In this document: piece by piece, positions 1 to 5,364 of the stretch
Layout: the number at the start of each line of letters is the position of its first letter
Numbering within the stretch: the stretch's first letter is position 1
Assembly (NCBI GenBank): GCA_002385815.1
Contig: DGEE01000133.1
Location: 11,723-18,218, forward strand
DNA: 6,496 bases
From: Hungateiclostridiaceae bacterium UBA3934
GTDB taxonomy: Bacteria > Bacillota > Clostridia > Acetivibrionales > DTU013
Reading direction: 5' to 3'
Position numbers and translations under genes: made by a program
The notes under the pieces: generated by a model
The model's input: the letters and a program-made list of their open reading frames with translations, nothing else
Told to the model about the DNA's origin: nothing
Databases searched by the model: none

Positions 1-1009
1 AGCAAAGCCTCAGAGCTTCTTCCTTGGATGATTCCAGCAAGGATATCTTCTCTATTTCGGATGCCTTGAGTACTTTGTTGTTCTGGAACAGATTCTTAAC
101 GAGACCATAGAACCAGTGGGGGAACAGAAGATCAGCATACAGCACTTCCATCTCCCCGGCTCCCAATGGGTTCACTTCGGTGTACCAGCCGAGTATTTCA
201 GAAACAGCCTCAGCAGACCACCGGTTGCTCTTTTCAGCATTTTTGCCGATTATTTTCCTCAGATCCCTGGCAGGAAGATCATATGTCACTCCGTCCAGGT
301 CAAGTACGTAAACGCCATCAGCGGCGGAAAGAGCATTGCCTTTGCCGTAATCCTGATGGCAAAGCACTATCGCACCGGAACCCGGGGTTGTCAGTTCTGC
401 GTATTCAGATGCATCCAGCACACTCAGTGCTTTGTCTGCCAGTACAAGCATCCTGTCGACATGCTTCAGATAAGCGGAGAGCGCCGGATTGGGATTGCTG
501 CGTTCCGACAATTCCTTCCACGCGGACAGCTTTTTGCTCATGGACATATATTGATCAGGCCATTTGCCGAGCTTTGTAGAAATCCGGGCACCTTCAACGG
601 TTTGATAGCCCTTCGAGGCCAGATGGAAATGGGCCAGACCCTGTACAGCGGTCCGAAAATCGGCGGGAACAGTGAAAACCAGGTCTTTCCCGTTGATCCA
701 TTCATACAGGACAAATAGCTGGTCATTGTATCGGGTGATCGGCTCTCCGCTTTTGTTCAGGATGATCCCCGGGACAAGACCACCTGAGTCCCTGATATGG
801 ATCTGGGCATGTACAGAAAACAGGGCCTTGTCGATAGTTTGCTTCAATCGCTTAAGGCAGTAGTTGATGCCTCCTGACGACACCCTCCATACCGTTTTGA
901 TCGTACCGCCCTGTATGACAGTGACTTTATCCGGGGCAATTTCATATTCTTTCAGGACATTATATGCAATAGCTGAAAGATCTTCAGTTTTATTGTTCAC
1001 AACACTCAT
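1..1009 (-). CDS. CotS-family spore coat protein (kinase-like), C-terminus cut by window edge
   Basis: I translated this frame by hand: 336 codons are open from the ATG at 1009 to the left edge with no stop. The start is fixed by a GGAGGG ribosome-binding site (1016-1021), 6 bases upstream. The protein has the aminoglycoside-phosphotransferase/choline-kinase-like layout of CotS/CotI/YutH spore proteins: an N-lobe with a lysine in CLKRL (K53), the Brenner-type loop HQDYGKGN (residues 218-225), a DFG-equivalent VLDLDG (235-240), then the CotS-typical LPARDLRKI stretch (245-253) and LLFPHWFYGLV (294-304). CotS-family proteins are usually about 340-350 residues, so only a short tail should be missing. 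They are built into the coat of the forming spore; whether they phosphorylate anything is unclear, although the residues seen here are compatible with nucleotide binding. The gene lies 34 bases after a paralogue on the same strand, so the two are probably co-transcribed. Family assignment is confident; the substrate is unknown. Confidence 0.85.
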   Translation of the reverse strand, partial: MSVVNNKTEDLSAIAYNVLKEYEIAPDKVTVIQGGTIKTVWRVSSGGINYCLKRLKQTIDKALFSVHAQIHIRDSGGLVPGIILNKSGEPITRYNDQLFVLYEWINGKDLVFTVPADFRTAVQGLAHFHLASKGYQTVEGARISTKLGKWPDQYMSMSKKLSAWKELSERSNPNPALSAYLKHVDRMLVLADKALSVLDASEYAELTTPGSGAIVLCHQDYGKGNALSAADGVYVLDLDGVTYDLPARDLRKIIGKNAEKSNRWSAEAVSEILGWYTEVNPLGAGEMEVLYADLLFPHWFYGLVKNLFQNNKVLKASEIEKISLLESSKEEALRLC

Positions 1010-1043
1010 TGACAACCCTCCGGTTCCATAAATAACTTTCCGG

Positions 1044-2075
1044 TCAGACAGGGATTATCCGGCTGAAGTTTTCGAGCACAGGCTCTGCCGTCTTTTCAAA
1101 CGCCGCCATCTCCCTGATCCTCTTCATATACTTCTCATACGACCATTCCTTGTCGCGCCTGTAGCAGTATTTACTGACTGCTCCCAGAAACAGATGGGGG
1201 AAAAGCAGGTCCAGCCTTACCACTTCCCATTGGGACGGGGTAAGCGGATTTACTGCCTGATAATCGCGGAATATTCCTGCGGCCTTTTCTGCATTCCATT
1301 TGCCGGATTTCTTCATGACCTTGTTCAGCAGCTTCCTGATATCCCTTGCCGCTATGTCTATAGTGATGGAGTCGGTGTCGAGCACATACAGCTCTTTCCG
1401 GTCAGTCAGCAGAAGATTGCCGGCGGCAAAATCCTGATGGCACAAAGAGCCTTTGCCTTCAGCTTCCTGGCTCCAGTTCAGGTAATCGTTTCCTTTCAGT
1501 CCTTCGATGGCTTTTTTCCCGCGCTCGTAATAATAGGGGAATTCCTTCAGGATGATGGTATCGATGGCATCAAGGCTGCTTTTCGCCAGCAGGCTGTCAC
1601 AATAAGATCGGATGTCTTCGAGTCGGTCGGAATAGGTCTCCGGCCATGTGCCGAGATGATACTTCGGCTTGGTTCCTTCAGTGGGCCGAAAGCCCGCCGA
1701 TGCCCGATGGAAATCAGCAAGTCCGGAAGCAATCAGTGACATTTCCTCAGCCGACGAGTAAGACGGGTTTTTCCCGTTCACGGCATCTGTGAGGACAAAG
1801 CATGTGCCTTCGATATTCACATATTCATTTCCGTCGGAGGTCATGTTCACTTCCGGCAGCAGCACCCCGTTGTTCCTAAGGTGCCTGACAGCATCGAGGA
1901 TGAATCTGAGGGTCTGCTCTGAACTGGACACTTTTTTCAGCACTTTCATTCCCGATGTTGTCCTGACCCACCACACGCCTTTCTTTTCTTTATATGATTC
2001 ATTGCGGATATCCTCAACAGTCAGAGGATAATGCTTCAAAACTTCCTCCAGCGGCTCACGCGTTACCGGCGACAT
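1044..2075 (-). CDS. CotS-family spore coat protein (kinase-like)
   Basis: This is a complete 343-residue CotS-like protein and a paralogue of the next gene in the operon. An in-frame ATG exists 9 codons upstream at 2102. I chose the ATG at 2075 because a near-perfect ribosome-binding site, AAAAGGAGGTG, lies 7 bases before it and would fall inside the longer version. Visible kinase-fold motifs are VWWVRTTSGMKVLKKV (residues 34-49, with the candidate ATP-site lysine in VLKK), FHRASAGFRP (122-131), the catalytic-loop-like HQDFAAGN (213-220), LDTDS (232-236) at the DFG position, IAARDIRKLL (241-250) and LLFPHLFLGAV (290-300). Asp and Asn in HxDxxxxN and both Asp of DxD are kept, so it may bind nucleotide. 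CotS relatives are spore coat components made in the mother cell. No sporulation-type promoter is evident just upstream; the gene follows a hairpin that may be a leaky terminator. Confidence 0.88.
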   Translation of the reverse strand: MSPVTREPLEEVLKHYPLTVEDIRNESYKEKKGVWWVRTTSGMKVLKKVSSSEQTLRFILDAVRHLRNNGVLLPEVNMTSDGNEYVNIEGTCFVLTDAVNGKNPSYSSAEEMSLIASGLADFHRASAGFRPTEGTKPKYHLGTWPETYSDRLEDIRSYCDSLLAKSSLDAIDTIILKEFPYYYERGKKAIEGLKGNDYLNWSQEAEGKGSLCHQDFAAGNLLLTDRKELYVLDTDSITIDIAARDIRKLLNKVMKKSGKWNAEKAAGIFRDYQAVNPLTPSQWEVVRLDLLFPHLFLGAVSKYCYRRDKEWSYEKYMKRIREMAAFEKTAEPVLENFSRIIPV

Positions 2076-2080
2076 AGTTG

Positions 2081-2091
2081 CACCTCCTTTT
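2081..2091 (-). promoter_or_regulatory. Ribosome-binding site that sets the CotS start
   Basis: On the minus strand this reads AAAAGGAGGTG, with the AGGAGG core at 2083-2088 and 7 bases before the ATG at 2075. It is close to the full anti-16S match. It rules out the upstream in-frame ATG at 2102, which has no comparable site and would place this sequence inside the coding region. Confidence 0.85.
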
Positions 2092-2108
2092 AACTGCACC
2101 AAAACTGC

Positions 2109-2133
2109 ATCAGGGGGATCGGCTCCCCCTGAT
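2109..2133 (-). terminator. GC-rich hairpin, leaky terminator or attenuator before the cotS pair
   Basis: A perfect 10-base-pair stem (ATCAGGGGGA paired with TCCCCCTGAT) encloses a 5-base loop. Read on the minus strand it starts 12 bases after the stop of the small acidic gene. It is followed by GCAG and then a run of only four T. The stem is strong enough for an intrinsic terminator, but the T run is short and displaced by four bases, so partial read-through into the two cotS-like genes is plausible. On the plus strand no T run follows, and no plus-strand gene ends here. Confidence 0.55.
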
Positions 2134-2145
2134 CAGTCAAGGCAC

Positions 2146-2388
2146 TTATTCTTCATCTTCTTCGATTTCAAAATCGAGATTCGTGTTTTCCCACGATACC
2201 TTGATCGATACTGAAGCGCCTTCAGGGTCCTCGTCGTATTTGACCTTGTAGTCCAGTTCGACGTCCGCCGGTATGGAAATCGTTTTCCCCTCAACTGTCA
2301 TCCTTCCTGCAAACAGCTCAGGGATGGCTTTTTTGATGAAATCGCCGAATTCTGCCTTTGAGCCTGTAAAAGCTTCCTGGTACTTCAT
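2146..2388 (-). CDS. Small acidic protein, amphi-Trp domain-like
   Basis: This gene encodes 80 residues. The start is the ATG at 2388, preceded by AAAGGAGTG (2395-2403) at normal spacing; the open frame extends much further upstream, but that part is antisense to lplA and its promoter region. The protein has a short helical N-terminus (about residues 10-28, FGDFIKKAIPELFAG), then beta-strand-like alternating stretches (MTVEGKTISIP, VELDYKVKYDE, ASVSIKVSWEN) and a very acidic tail ending IEEDEE. The pattern of a glycine-containing strand, an 'IPADVELDYKV' strand and a final strand with a single conserved-looking Trp (W66) resembles the amphi-Trp domain family, whose function is not established. 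No signal peptide, membrane segment or catalytic motif is seen, so it is probably cytosolic. It is divergent from the lplA-gcv operon and has its own candidate promoter. The family call is by eye and moderate in certainty; reality of the gene is more certain. Confidence 0.7.
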   Translation of the reverse strand: MKYQEAFTGSKAEFGDFIKKAIPELFAGRMTVEGKTISIPADVELDYKVKYDEDPEGASVSIKVSWENTNLDFEIEEDEE

Positions 2389-2420
2389 AGAACGCACTCC
2401 TTTATTAGTATTCCTTTTAC

Positions 2421-2450
2421 ATAATATTGGAATTGCATTGTTTATGTTAC
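2421..2450 (-). promoter_or_regulatory. Candidate sigma-A promoter of the small acidic gene
   Basis: On the minus strand, a -35-like GTAACA (2450-2445, 4 of 6 consensus) and a -10-like TATTAT (2426-2421, 5 of 6) are separated by 18 bases. Transcription would begin near 2414, giving a leader of about 25 bases before the ATG at 2388. The -35 is imperfect and the call rests on pattern only. Both elements overlap TTACATAA motifs, which suggests repression or activation at this site. Confidence 0.4.
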
Positions 2451-2455
2451 ATAAA
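2441..2455. promoter_or_regulatory. Perfect inverted repeat, candidate operator
   Basis: TTTATGT and ACATAAA form a perfect 7-base inverted repeat around one central base (2448). The half-site TTACATAA (2447-2454) occurs again at 2417-2424, exactly 30 bases away, about three helical turns, so the two sites would face the same side of the DNA. The palindrome covers the candidate -35 and the second half-site touches the candidate -10 of the leftward promoter. A dimeric regulator is a reasonable inference. I do not recognise the motif as that of a particular regulator family. Confidence 0.4.
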
Positions 2456-2549
2456 AGAGCTGCTGACGTTGTCTGCAGGACAGAAAGAAACAGCAAGATG
2501 CAGGGCTTTGGCTGAAATCTGCCCGTGTGGACGAATGCGTACAGATGAA

Positions 2550-2578
2550 TTGAATTCCTTTTGCAGGTAAAGTATAAT
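2550..2578 (+). promoter_or_regulatory. Candidate sigma-A promoter of the lplA-gcv operon
   Basis: TTGAAT (2550-2555, 4 of 6 of the -35 consensus) and a perfect TATAAT (2573-2578) are separated by exactly 17 bases. This is the best promoter match in the window and points at lplA. Transcription would start near 2585, about 147 bases before the lplA ATG, which is long for a plain leader. About 100 bases (2451-2549) separate it from the divergent leftward promoter; apart from weak short inverted repeats I see nothing in that stretch. Confidence 0.65.
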
Positions 2579-2584
2579 TTCATG

Positions 2585-2731
2585 TATAACGACGCTGAGA
2601 AAGTGTCTCGTTGAACACCACTGAGGAAGGAGATTTCCTGCTGACGGGAAACTTCTCCGGACCGGAGTGATGTGACAATAAAGCTGCATCGGCTCGTACA
2701 GTGATGCCGGTGCCTGCCTGGAGGACTTTGG
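2585..2731 (+). promoter_or_regulatory. Structured 5' leader of lplA-gcv operon, candidate cis-regulatory RNA
   Basis: This leader of about 147 bases has several hairpins. (1) 2588-2612: GACGCT pairs with AGTGTC around GAGAA, with flanking AAC/GTT. (2) 2629-2658: GGAGATTTCC pairs with GGAAA and TCTCC (two-base bulge, 8-base loop). (3) 2655-2667: a 13-base palindrome, CTCCGG-A-CCGGAG, whose left arm overlaps the right arm of hairpin 2. (4) 2686-2713: GCATCGGC pairs with GCCGGTGC (one G-U pair, 12-base loop), ending 6 bases before the Shine-Dalgarno GGAGGA (2720-2725). An alternative AGGAA/TTCCT stem (2624-2639) also excludes hairpin 2, and TTCTCC (2653-2658) can pair with the GGAGGA. These mutually exclusive pairings suggest control of translation or elongation. 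Conserved glycine-riboswitch sequence blocks are not found. Folding was done by eye. Confidence 0.4.
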
Positions 2732-3742
2732 ATGGCACATGATACACGCATAATACGGACAGGTTGTAAGGACCCATGGTGGAACCTGGCAGTGGAGGAA
2801 TACCTGCTCGAACAGGTAAAACCGGACCAGTGCATATTATATCTCTGGCAAAATGAAAACACCGTAGTCATAGGAAGGAACCAGAACCCATGGAGGGAAT
2901 GCAGGACCGACCTGCTGGAGAGTAATGGCGGGAAGCTCGCGAGAAGGCTGTCCGGGGGCGGAGCTGTATACCATGATTCGGGGAATCTCAACTACACATT
3001 CGTGACAGGCAGAGAGGTATACGACACGGAGCGGCAGTTAGGTGTGATACTGTCAGCCGTGAGAAGCCTGGGCATTGAAGCTGTAAATAGTGGCAGGAAC
3101 GACCTGACCGCCGGCGGACGGAAATTTTCCGGAAATGCATTTTGCATCAGGAAGCAGAGCGCATATCAGCATGGGACGATACTGGTGTCGACAGATTTGG
3201 ACAATATGACCCGATATCTTCAGGTATCTGAAGAAAAGATGAGATCGAAGGGCGTAAAGTCTGTCAAATCAAGGGTAGTGAACCTTTCCGAACTGCAGCC
3301 CGGCCTTACTGTCGATGATGCAGCAAACGCACTGATCGAAACCTTCAGGAAAGAATACGGCAGTACAGCGGACATCGAAGGATCCGCCCGGAAAGACAGG
3401 GAAAGCAGAGAGGCCATCGAGGAGCTCTATTGCAAATATTCATCATGGTCATGGCGGTATGGCGAGGCCCCTGATTTTGATGTGACCTATGAGACCAGGT
3501 TTCCCTGGGGCGGGGTAGAGATCGGCTTCAGGCTGCAAAACGGCATCGTGACCGAGGCAGCCGCGTATTCTGACGCTATGGACACAGCTTTTATCGCAAG
3601 CCTGCCGGAGGTCGTGAAAGGCACACGCTTCAGCTCTGAACAGTTGTCCAGGCAGATCCTGGCTGCGGCTGCGGAGGAGTCCGGCGATGTCATGGCCATG
3701 GCCGAGGACCTGGCACGATGGCTCAGGAGCAAAGCTTTCTGA
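2732..3742 (+). CDS. lplA: Lipoate-protein ligase A
   Basis: The 336-residue protein has the length of full-size bacterial LplA. It activates lipoate (or octanoate) with ATP to lipoyl-AMP and transfers the acyl group to a lysine of a carrier domain. Family motifs are intact: NLAVEEYLL (18-26), the lipoate/ATP-binding loop RRLSGGGAVYHD (71-82), GRNDLTAGGRKFSGNA (121-136) with the conserved lysine K131, HGTILVS (147-153) and the KSVKSRVVNL segment (176-185). Residues about 250-336 form the smaller accessory domain (FPWGGVEIGFRLQNG) found in ligases that do both half-reactions in one chain. The start ATG at 2732 has GGAGGA 6 bases upstream. It is the first gene of a probable operon with gcvT, gcvH and gcvPA; the H protein is the obvious acceptor, so it likely serves GcvH lipoylation by scavenging. 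Acceptor specificity is inferred from context. Confidence 0.93.
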   Translation: MAHDTRIIRTGCKDPWWNLAVEEYLLEQVKPDQCILYLWQNENTVVIGRNQNPWRECRTDLLESNGGKLARRLSGGGAVYHDSGNLNYTFVTGREVYDTERQLGVILSAVRSLGIEAVNSGRNDLTAGGRKFSGNAFCIRKQSAYQHGTILVSTDLDNMTRYLQVSEEKMRSKGVKSVKSRVVNLSELQPGLTVDDAANALIETFRKEYGSTADIEGSARKDRESREAIEELYCKYSSWSWRYGEAPDFDVTYETRFPWGGVEIGFRLQNGIVTEAAAYSDAMDTAFIASLPEVVKGTRFSSEQLSRQILAAAAEESGDVMAMAEDLARWLRSKAF

Positions 3743-3749
3743 ACAGCGG

Positions 3750-3794
3750 TCCGTGAGATACATACTTATCGGGATCCGTGTGATACATATTTAT
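3750..3794 (+). repeat. Two-copy direct repeat, 25-base period, between lplA and gcvT
   Basis: The 20-base units at 3750-3769 and 3775-3794 match at 18 of 20 positions (both begin TCCGTG and contain GATACATA). They nearly fill the first half of the 86-base lplA-gcvT gap, starting 7 bases after the lplA stop. The period of 25 bases is not a whole number of helical turns. It may be a local duplication, a pair of binding sites, or an RNA element in the operon transcript. A TATGAT at 3792-3797 is -10-like, but no good -35 accompanies it. Confidence 0.7.
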
Positions 3795-3828
3795 GATAGA
3801 GTAAAGATGCAGATGGGAGAAAAACGCG

Positions 3829-4935
3829 ATGGAAAAAGCAAACCGGAAGACACCGTTATATGACGCTCATGTAAAAGCTGGAGGTAAGATAATAGACTTC
3901 CATGGCTGGCTGTTGCCCGTTCAATACAGCAGTATCCTCAAAGAGCATGAAAATGTGCGGACAAAGGCCGGACTCTTCGATGTATCGCATATGGGCGAAA
4001 TAGAGGTCAGCGGCAGTGATGCTTTTACGTTCCTGCAGAAGATGCTGACCAACGATATCACAGCAAAGCCCGGAAGAGCTATATATTCGCCCATGTGCCT
4101 GCCTGACGGAGGTACTGTTGATGACCTTATTGTCTATAAGCAAATCGACGGCGGTTATTTGCTAGTGGTAAATGCATCGAACACAGACAAGGATTTACAA
4201 TGGCTTCAGGAAAACAGGACTGGCGGTGTCGATATAAACGACCGCTCTGATGAATATGCACAGATAGCTCTGCAGGGCCCTTTATCGGAAAAAATACTGC
4301 GGTCGGCTATGACTGATGAAGATGCGGAAAAAATATTGTCCGGTTTGAGATTTTTCCGATACGTAGATGGTATATATATAGGAAATGCAAAAGTAATGCT
4401 GTCCCGTACCGGATACACAGGTGAGGACGGCTTCGAACTATATTGCAGACCTGAGGATGCGCAGATGATCTGGGATATGCTCTGTGATAAGGGGGCGGCA
4501 TACGGGCTGGAGCCTGCCGGACTTGGAGCAAGGGATACGCTTCGTCTCGAAGCAGGCCTGCCGCTTTATGGACAGGAACTTTCGGAGACCATATCCCCTG
4601 TCATGGCAGGACTCACCAGGTTCGTCAAACCGGGTAAGGGAAGCTTCATCGGGAGAGAAGCCCTGGTCAGCCAGATCGACAGTGAAACAGGACAAAGGCT
4701 GGTCGGATTCGAGATGATCGACAGGGCGATCCCCAGGACAGGCTACGAAGTATTCTACAATGGGGAAAAAGTGGGGTATGTGACCAGTGGGGGCTTTTTC
4801 CCCACGCTGAAAAAGAATATGGGTATCGCGCTGGTGGACATGCCATATGCTGTTGAGGGCAAAGAACTGGAAGTGATGGTCAGGAACAAAAAATGCGCAG
4901 CCAGGACCGTGAAGCTTCCGTTTTATAAACGATAA
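3829..4935 (+). CDS. gcvT: Aminomethyltransferase, glycine cleavage T protein
   Basis: The 368-residue protein has normal GcvT length. It takes the aminomethyl group from the lipoyl arm of GcvH, transfers the methylene to tetrahydrofolate to give 5,10-methylene-THF, and releases ammonia. Motifs seen: TPLYDAHVKAGGKIIDFHGW (8-27) at the N-terminus, LFDVSHMGEIEVSG (49-62), LPDGGTVDDLIVYK (91-104) carrying the Asp pair (98-99) of the folate-site region, SRTGYTGEDGFELY (192-205), the GLGARDTLRLEAGLPLYGQEL folate-domain block (231-251), and the C-terminal barrel with GYVTSGGFFPTL (317-328). In that last block the usual pattern is TSGxxSPTL, so Phe replaces Ser; this is a small departure from consensus as I recall it. 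The start has GGGAGA (3815-3820) 8 bases upstream. It follows lplA by 86 bases and precedes gcvH by 44. Confidence 0.96.
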   Translation: MEKANRKTPLYDAHVKAGGKIIDFHGWLLPVQYSSILKEHENVRTKAGLFDVSHMGEIEVSGSDAFTFLQKMLTNDITAKPGRAIYSPMCLPDGGTVDDLIVYKQIDGGYLLVVNASNTDKDLQWLQENRTGGVDINDRSDEYAQIALQGPLSEKILRSAMTDEDAEKILSGLRFFRYVDGIYIGNAKVMLSRTGYTGEDGFELYCRPEDAQMIWDMLCDKGAAYGLEPAGLGARDTLRLEAGLPLYGQELSETISPVMAGLTRFVKPGKGSFIGREALVSQIDSETGQRLVGFEMIDRAIPRTGYEVFYNGEKVGYVTSGGFFPTLKKNMGIALVDMPYAVEGKELEVMVRNKKCAARTVKLPFYKR

Positions 4936-4979
4936 TCATGATGTAATGGCAAAAAAACGATGTTCGAGGAGGAAGCAAT

Positions 4980-5363
4980 ATGAAAACTTATGAGGGACTC
5001 AAATTCACAAAGGAGCATGAATGGGCCAGGGAAGAAGGGGGCAAGGTATATACGGGTATTTCCGATTACGCACAGAATGCCCTGGGAGATATCGTATATG
5101 TCGAACTGCCTGAGGTCGGGCAGAAGGTGAATGCAGGGGATCAGATCAGTGTTGTGGAATCAGTCAAGACCGCATCTGACGTGTATTCGCCGGTATCAGG
5201 CACTGTCATCGAGGTGAACGAGGCACTGGAAGATGCCCCTGAGCTGCTCAATGAAGAGCCCTACGAGAATTTTATAGCAGTCATCGAACCCGAGGATCTG
5301 TCAGAACTGGATGGACTGATGGATGAAGAACAGTACAGGGAATTCTGTTCCGAGGAGGATTAA
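4980..5363 (+). CDS. gcvH: Glycine cleavage system H protein
   Basis: The 127-residue lipoyl carrier shuttles the aminomethyl intermediate from GcvP to GcvT and is reoxidised by dihydrolipoamide dehydrogenase. The lipoyl domain is complete: KFTKEHEWAR (8-17), YTGISDYAQNALGDIVYVELP (24-44), then VVESVKTASDVYSPVSG (58-74) with the lipoyl-lysine K63, and the C-terminal helix region with LLNEEPYENFIAVIEP (93-108). The C-terminus is acidic and ends FCSEED. The start at 4980 has AGGAGG 7 bases upstream (4967-4972). Its presence downstream of lplA makes it the likely substrate of that ligase. The next gene begins 1 base after its stop, implying coupled translation with gcvPA. Confidence 0.96.
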   Translation: MKTYEGLKFTKEHEWAREEGGKVYTGISDYAQNALGDIVYVELPEVGQKVNAGDQISVVESVKTASDVYSPVSGTVIEVNEALEDAPELLNEEPYENFIAVIEPEDLSELDGLMDEEQYREFCSEED

Positions 5364-5364
5364 T

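Noticed and set aside
116..718. Plus-strand open frames of 200 and 137 codons (also 672-863) over the left cotS gene
   Set aside because: They lie antisense to a clear CotS-family frame with conserved motifs, have no ribosome-binding site of note, and the translations look unstructured.
1194..1739. Plus-strand open frame of 181 codons over the second cotS gene
   Set aside because: It is an antisense shadow; the minus strand encodes the conserved HQDFAAGN and LDTDS motifs.
2076..2102. Start of the second cotS gene at the ATG at 2102
   Set aside because: The AAAAGGAGGTG site would be inside the coding region and only the ATG at 2075 is correctly spaced from it.
2460..2646. Repeated CTGCTGACG at 2460-2468 and 2638-2646
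   Set aside because: A 9-base match in a 343-base region is weak, and the copies have no shared flanking sequence.
2585..2731. Glycine riboswitch or T-box in the lplA leader
   Set aside because: The glycine-riboswitch blocks (CCGAAGG type and CTCAGG-AAAAGGAC type) and the T-box GGTGG-ACCGCG sequence are absent by eye; a covariance-model search would be decisive.
2447..2777. Two overlapping minus-strand frames of 97 and 65 codons in the divergent region
   Set aside because: They cover the lplA promoter and leader, lack ribosome-binding sites, and resemble no family I know.
2389..2991. N-terminal extension of the small acidic protein, up to 281 residues
   Set aside because: The extension runs through the intergenic region and antisense to lplA, is low-quality sequence, and a strong ribosome-binding site sits directly before the ATG at 2388.
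3449..3763. Minus-strand frames of 104 and 81 codons over the end of lplA
   Set aside because: They are antisense shadows of a well-conserved LplA C-terminal domain.
3769..3797. Internal promoter for gcvT (TATGAT at 3792)
   Set aside because: The -35 position at 17 bases reads TCGGGA, a poor match, so the call is not supportable.
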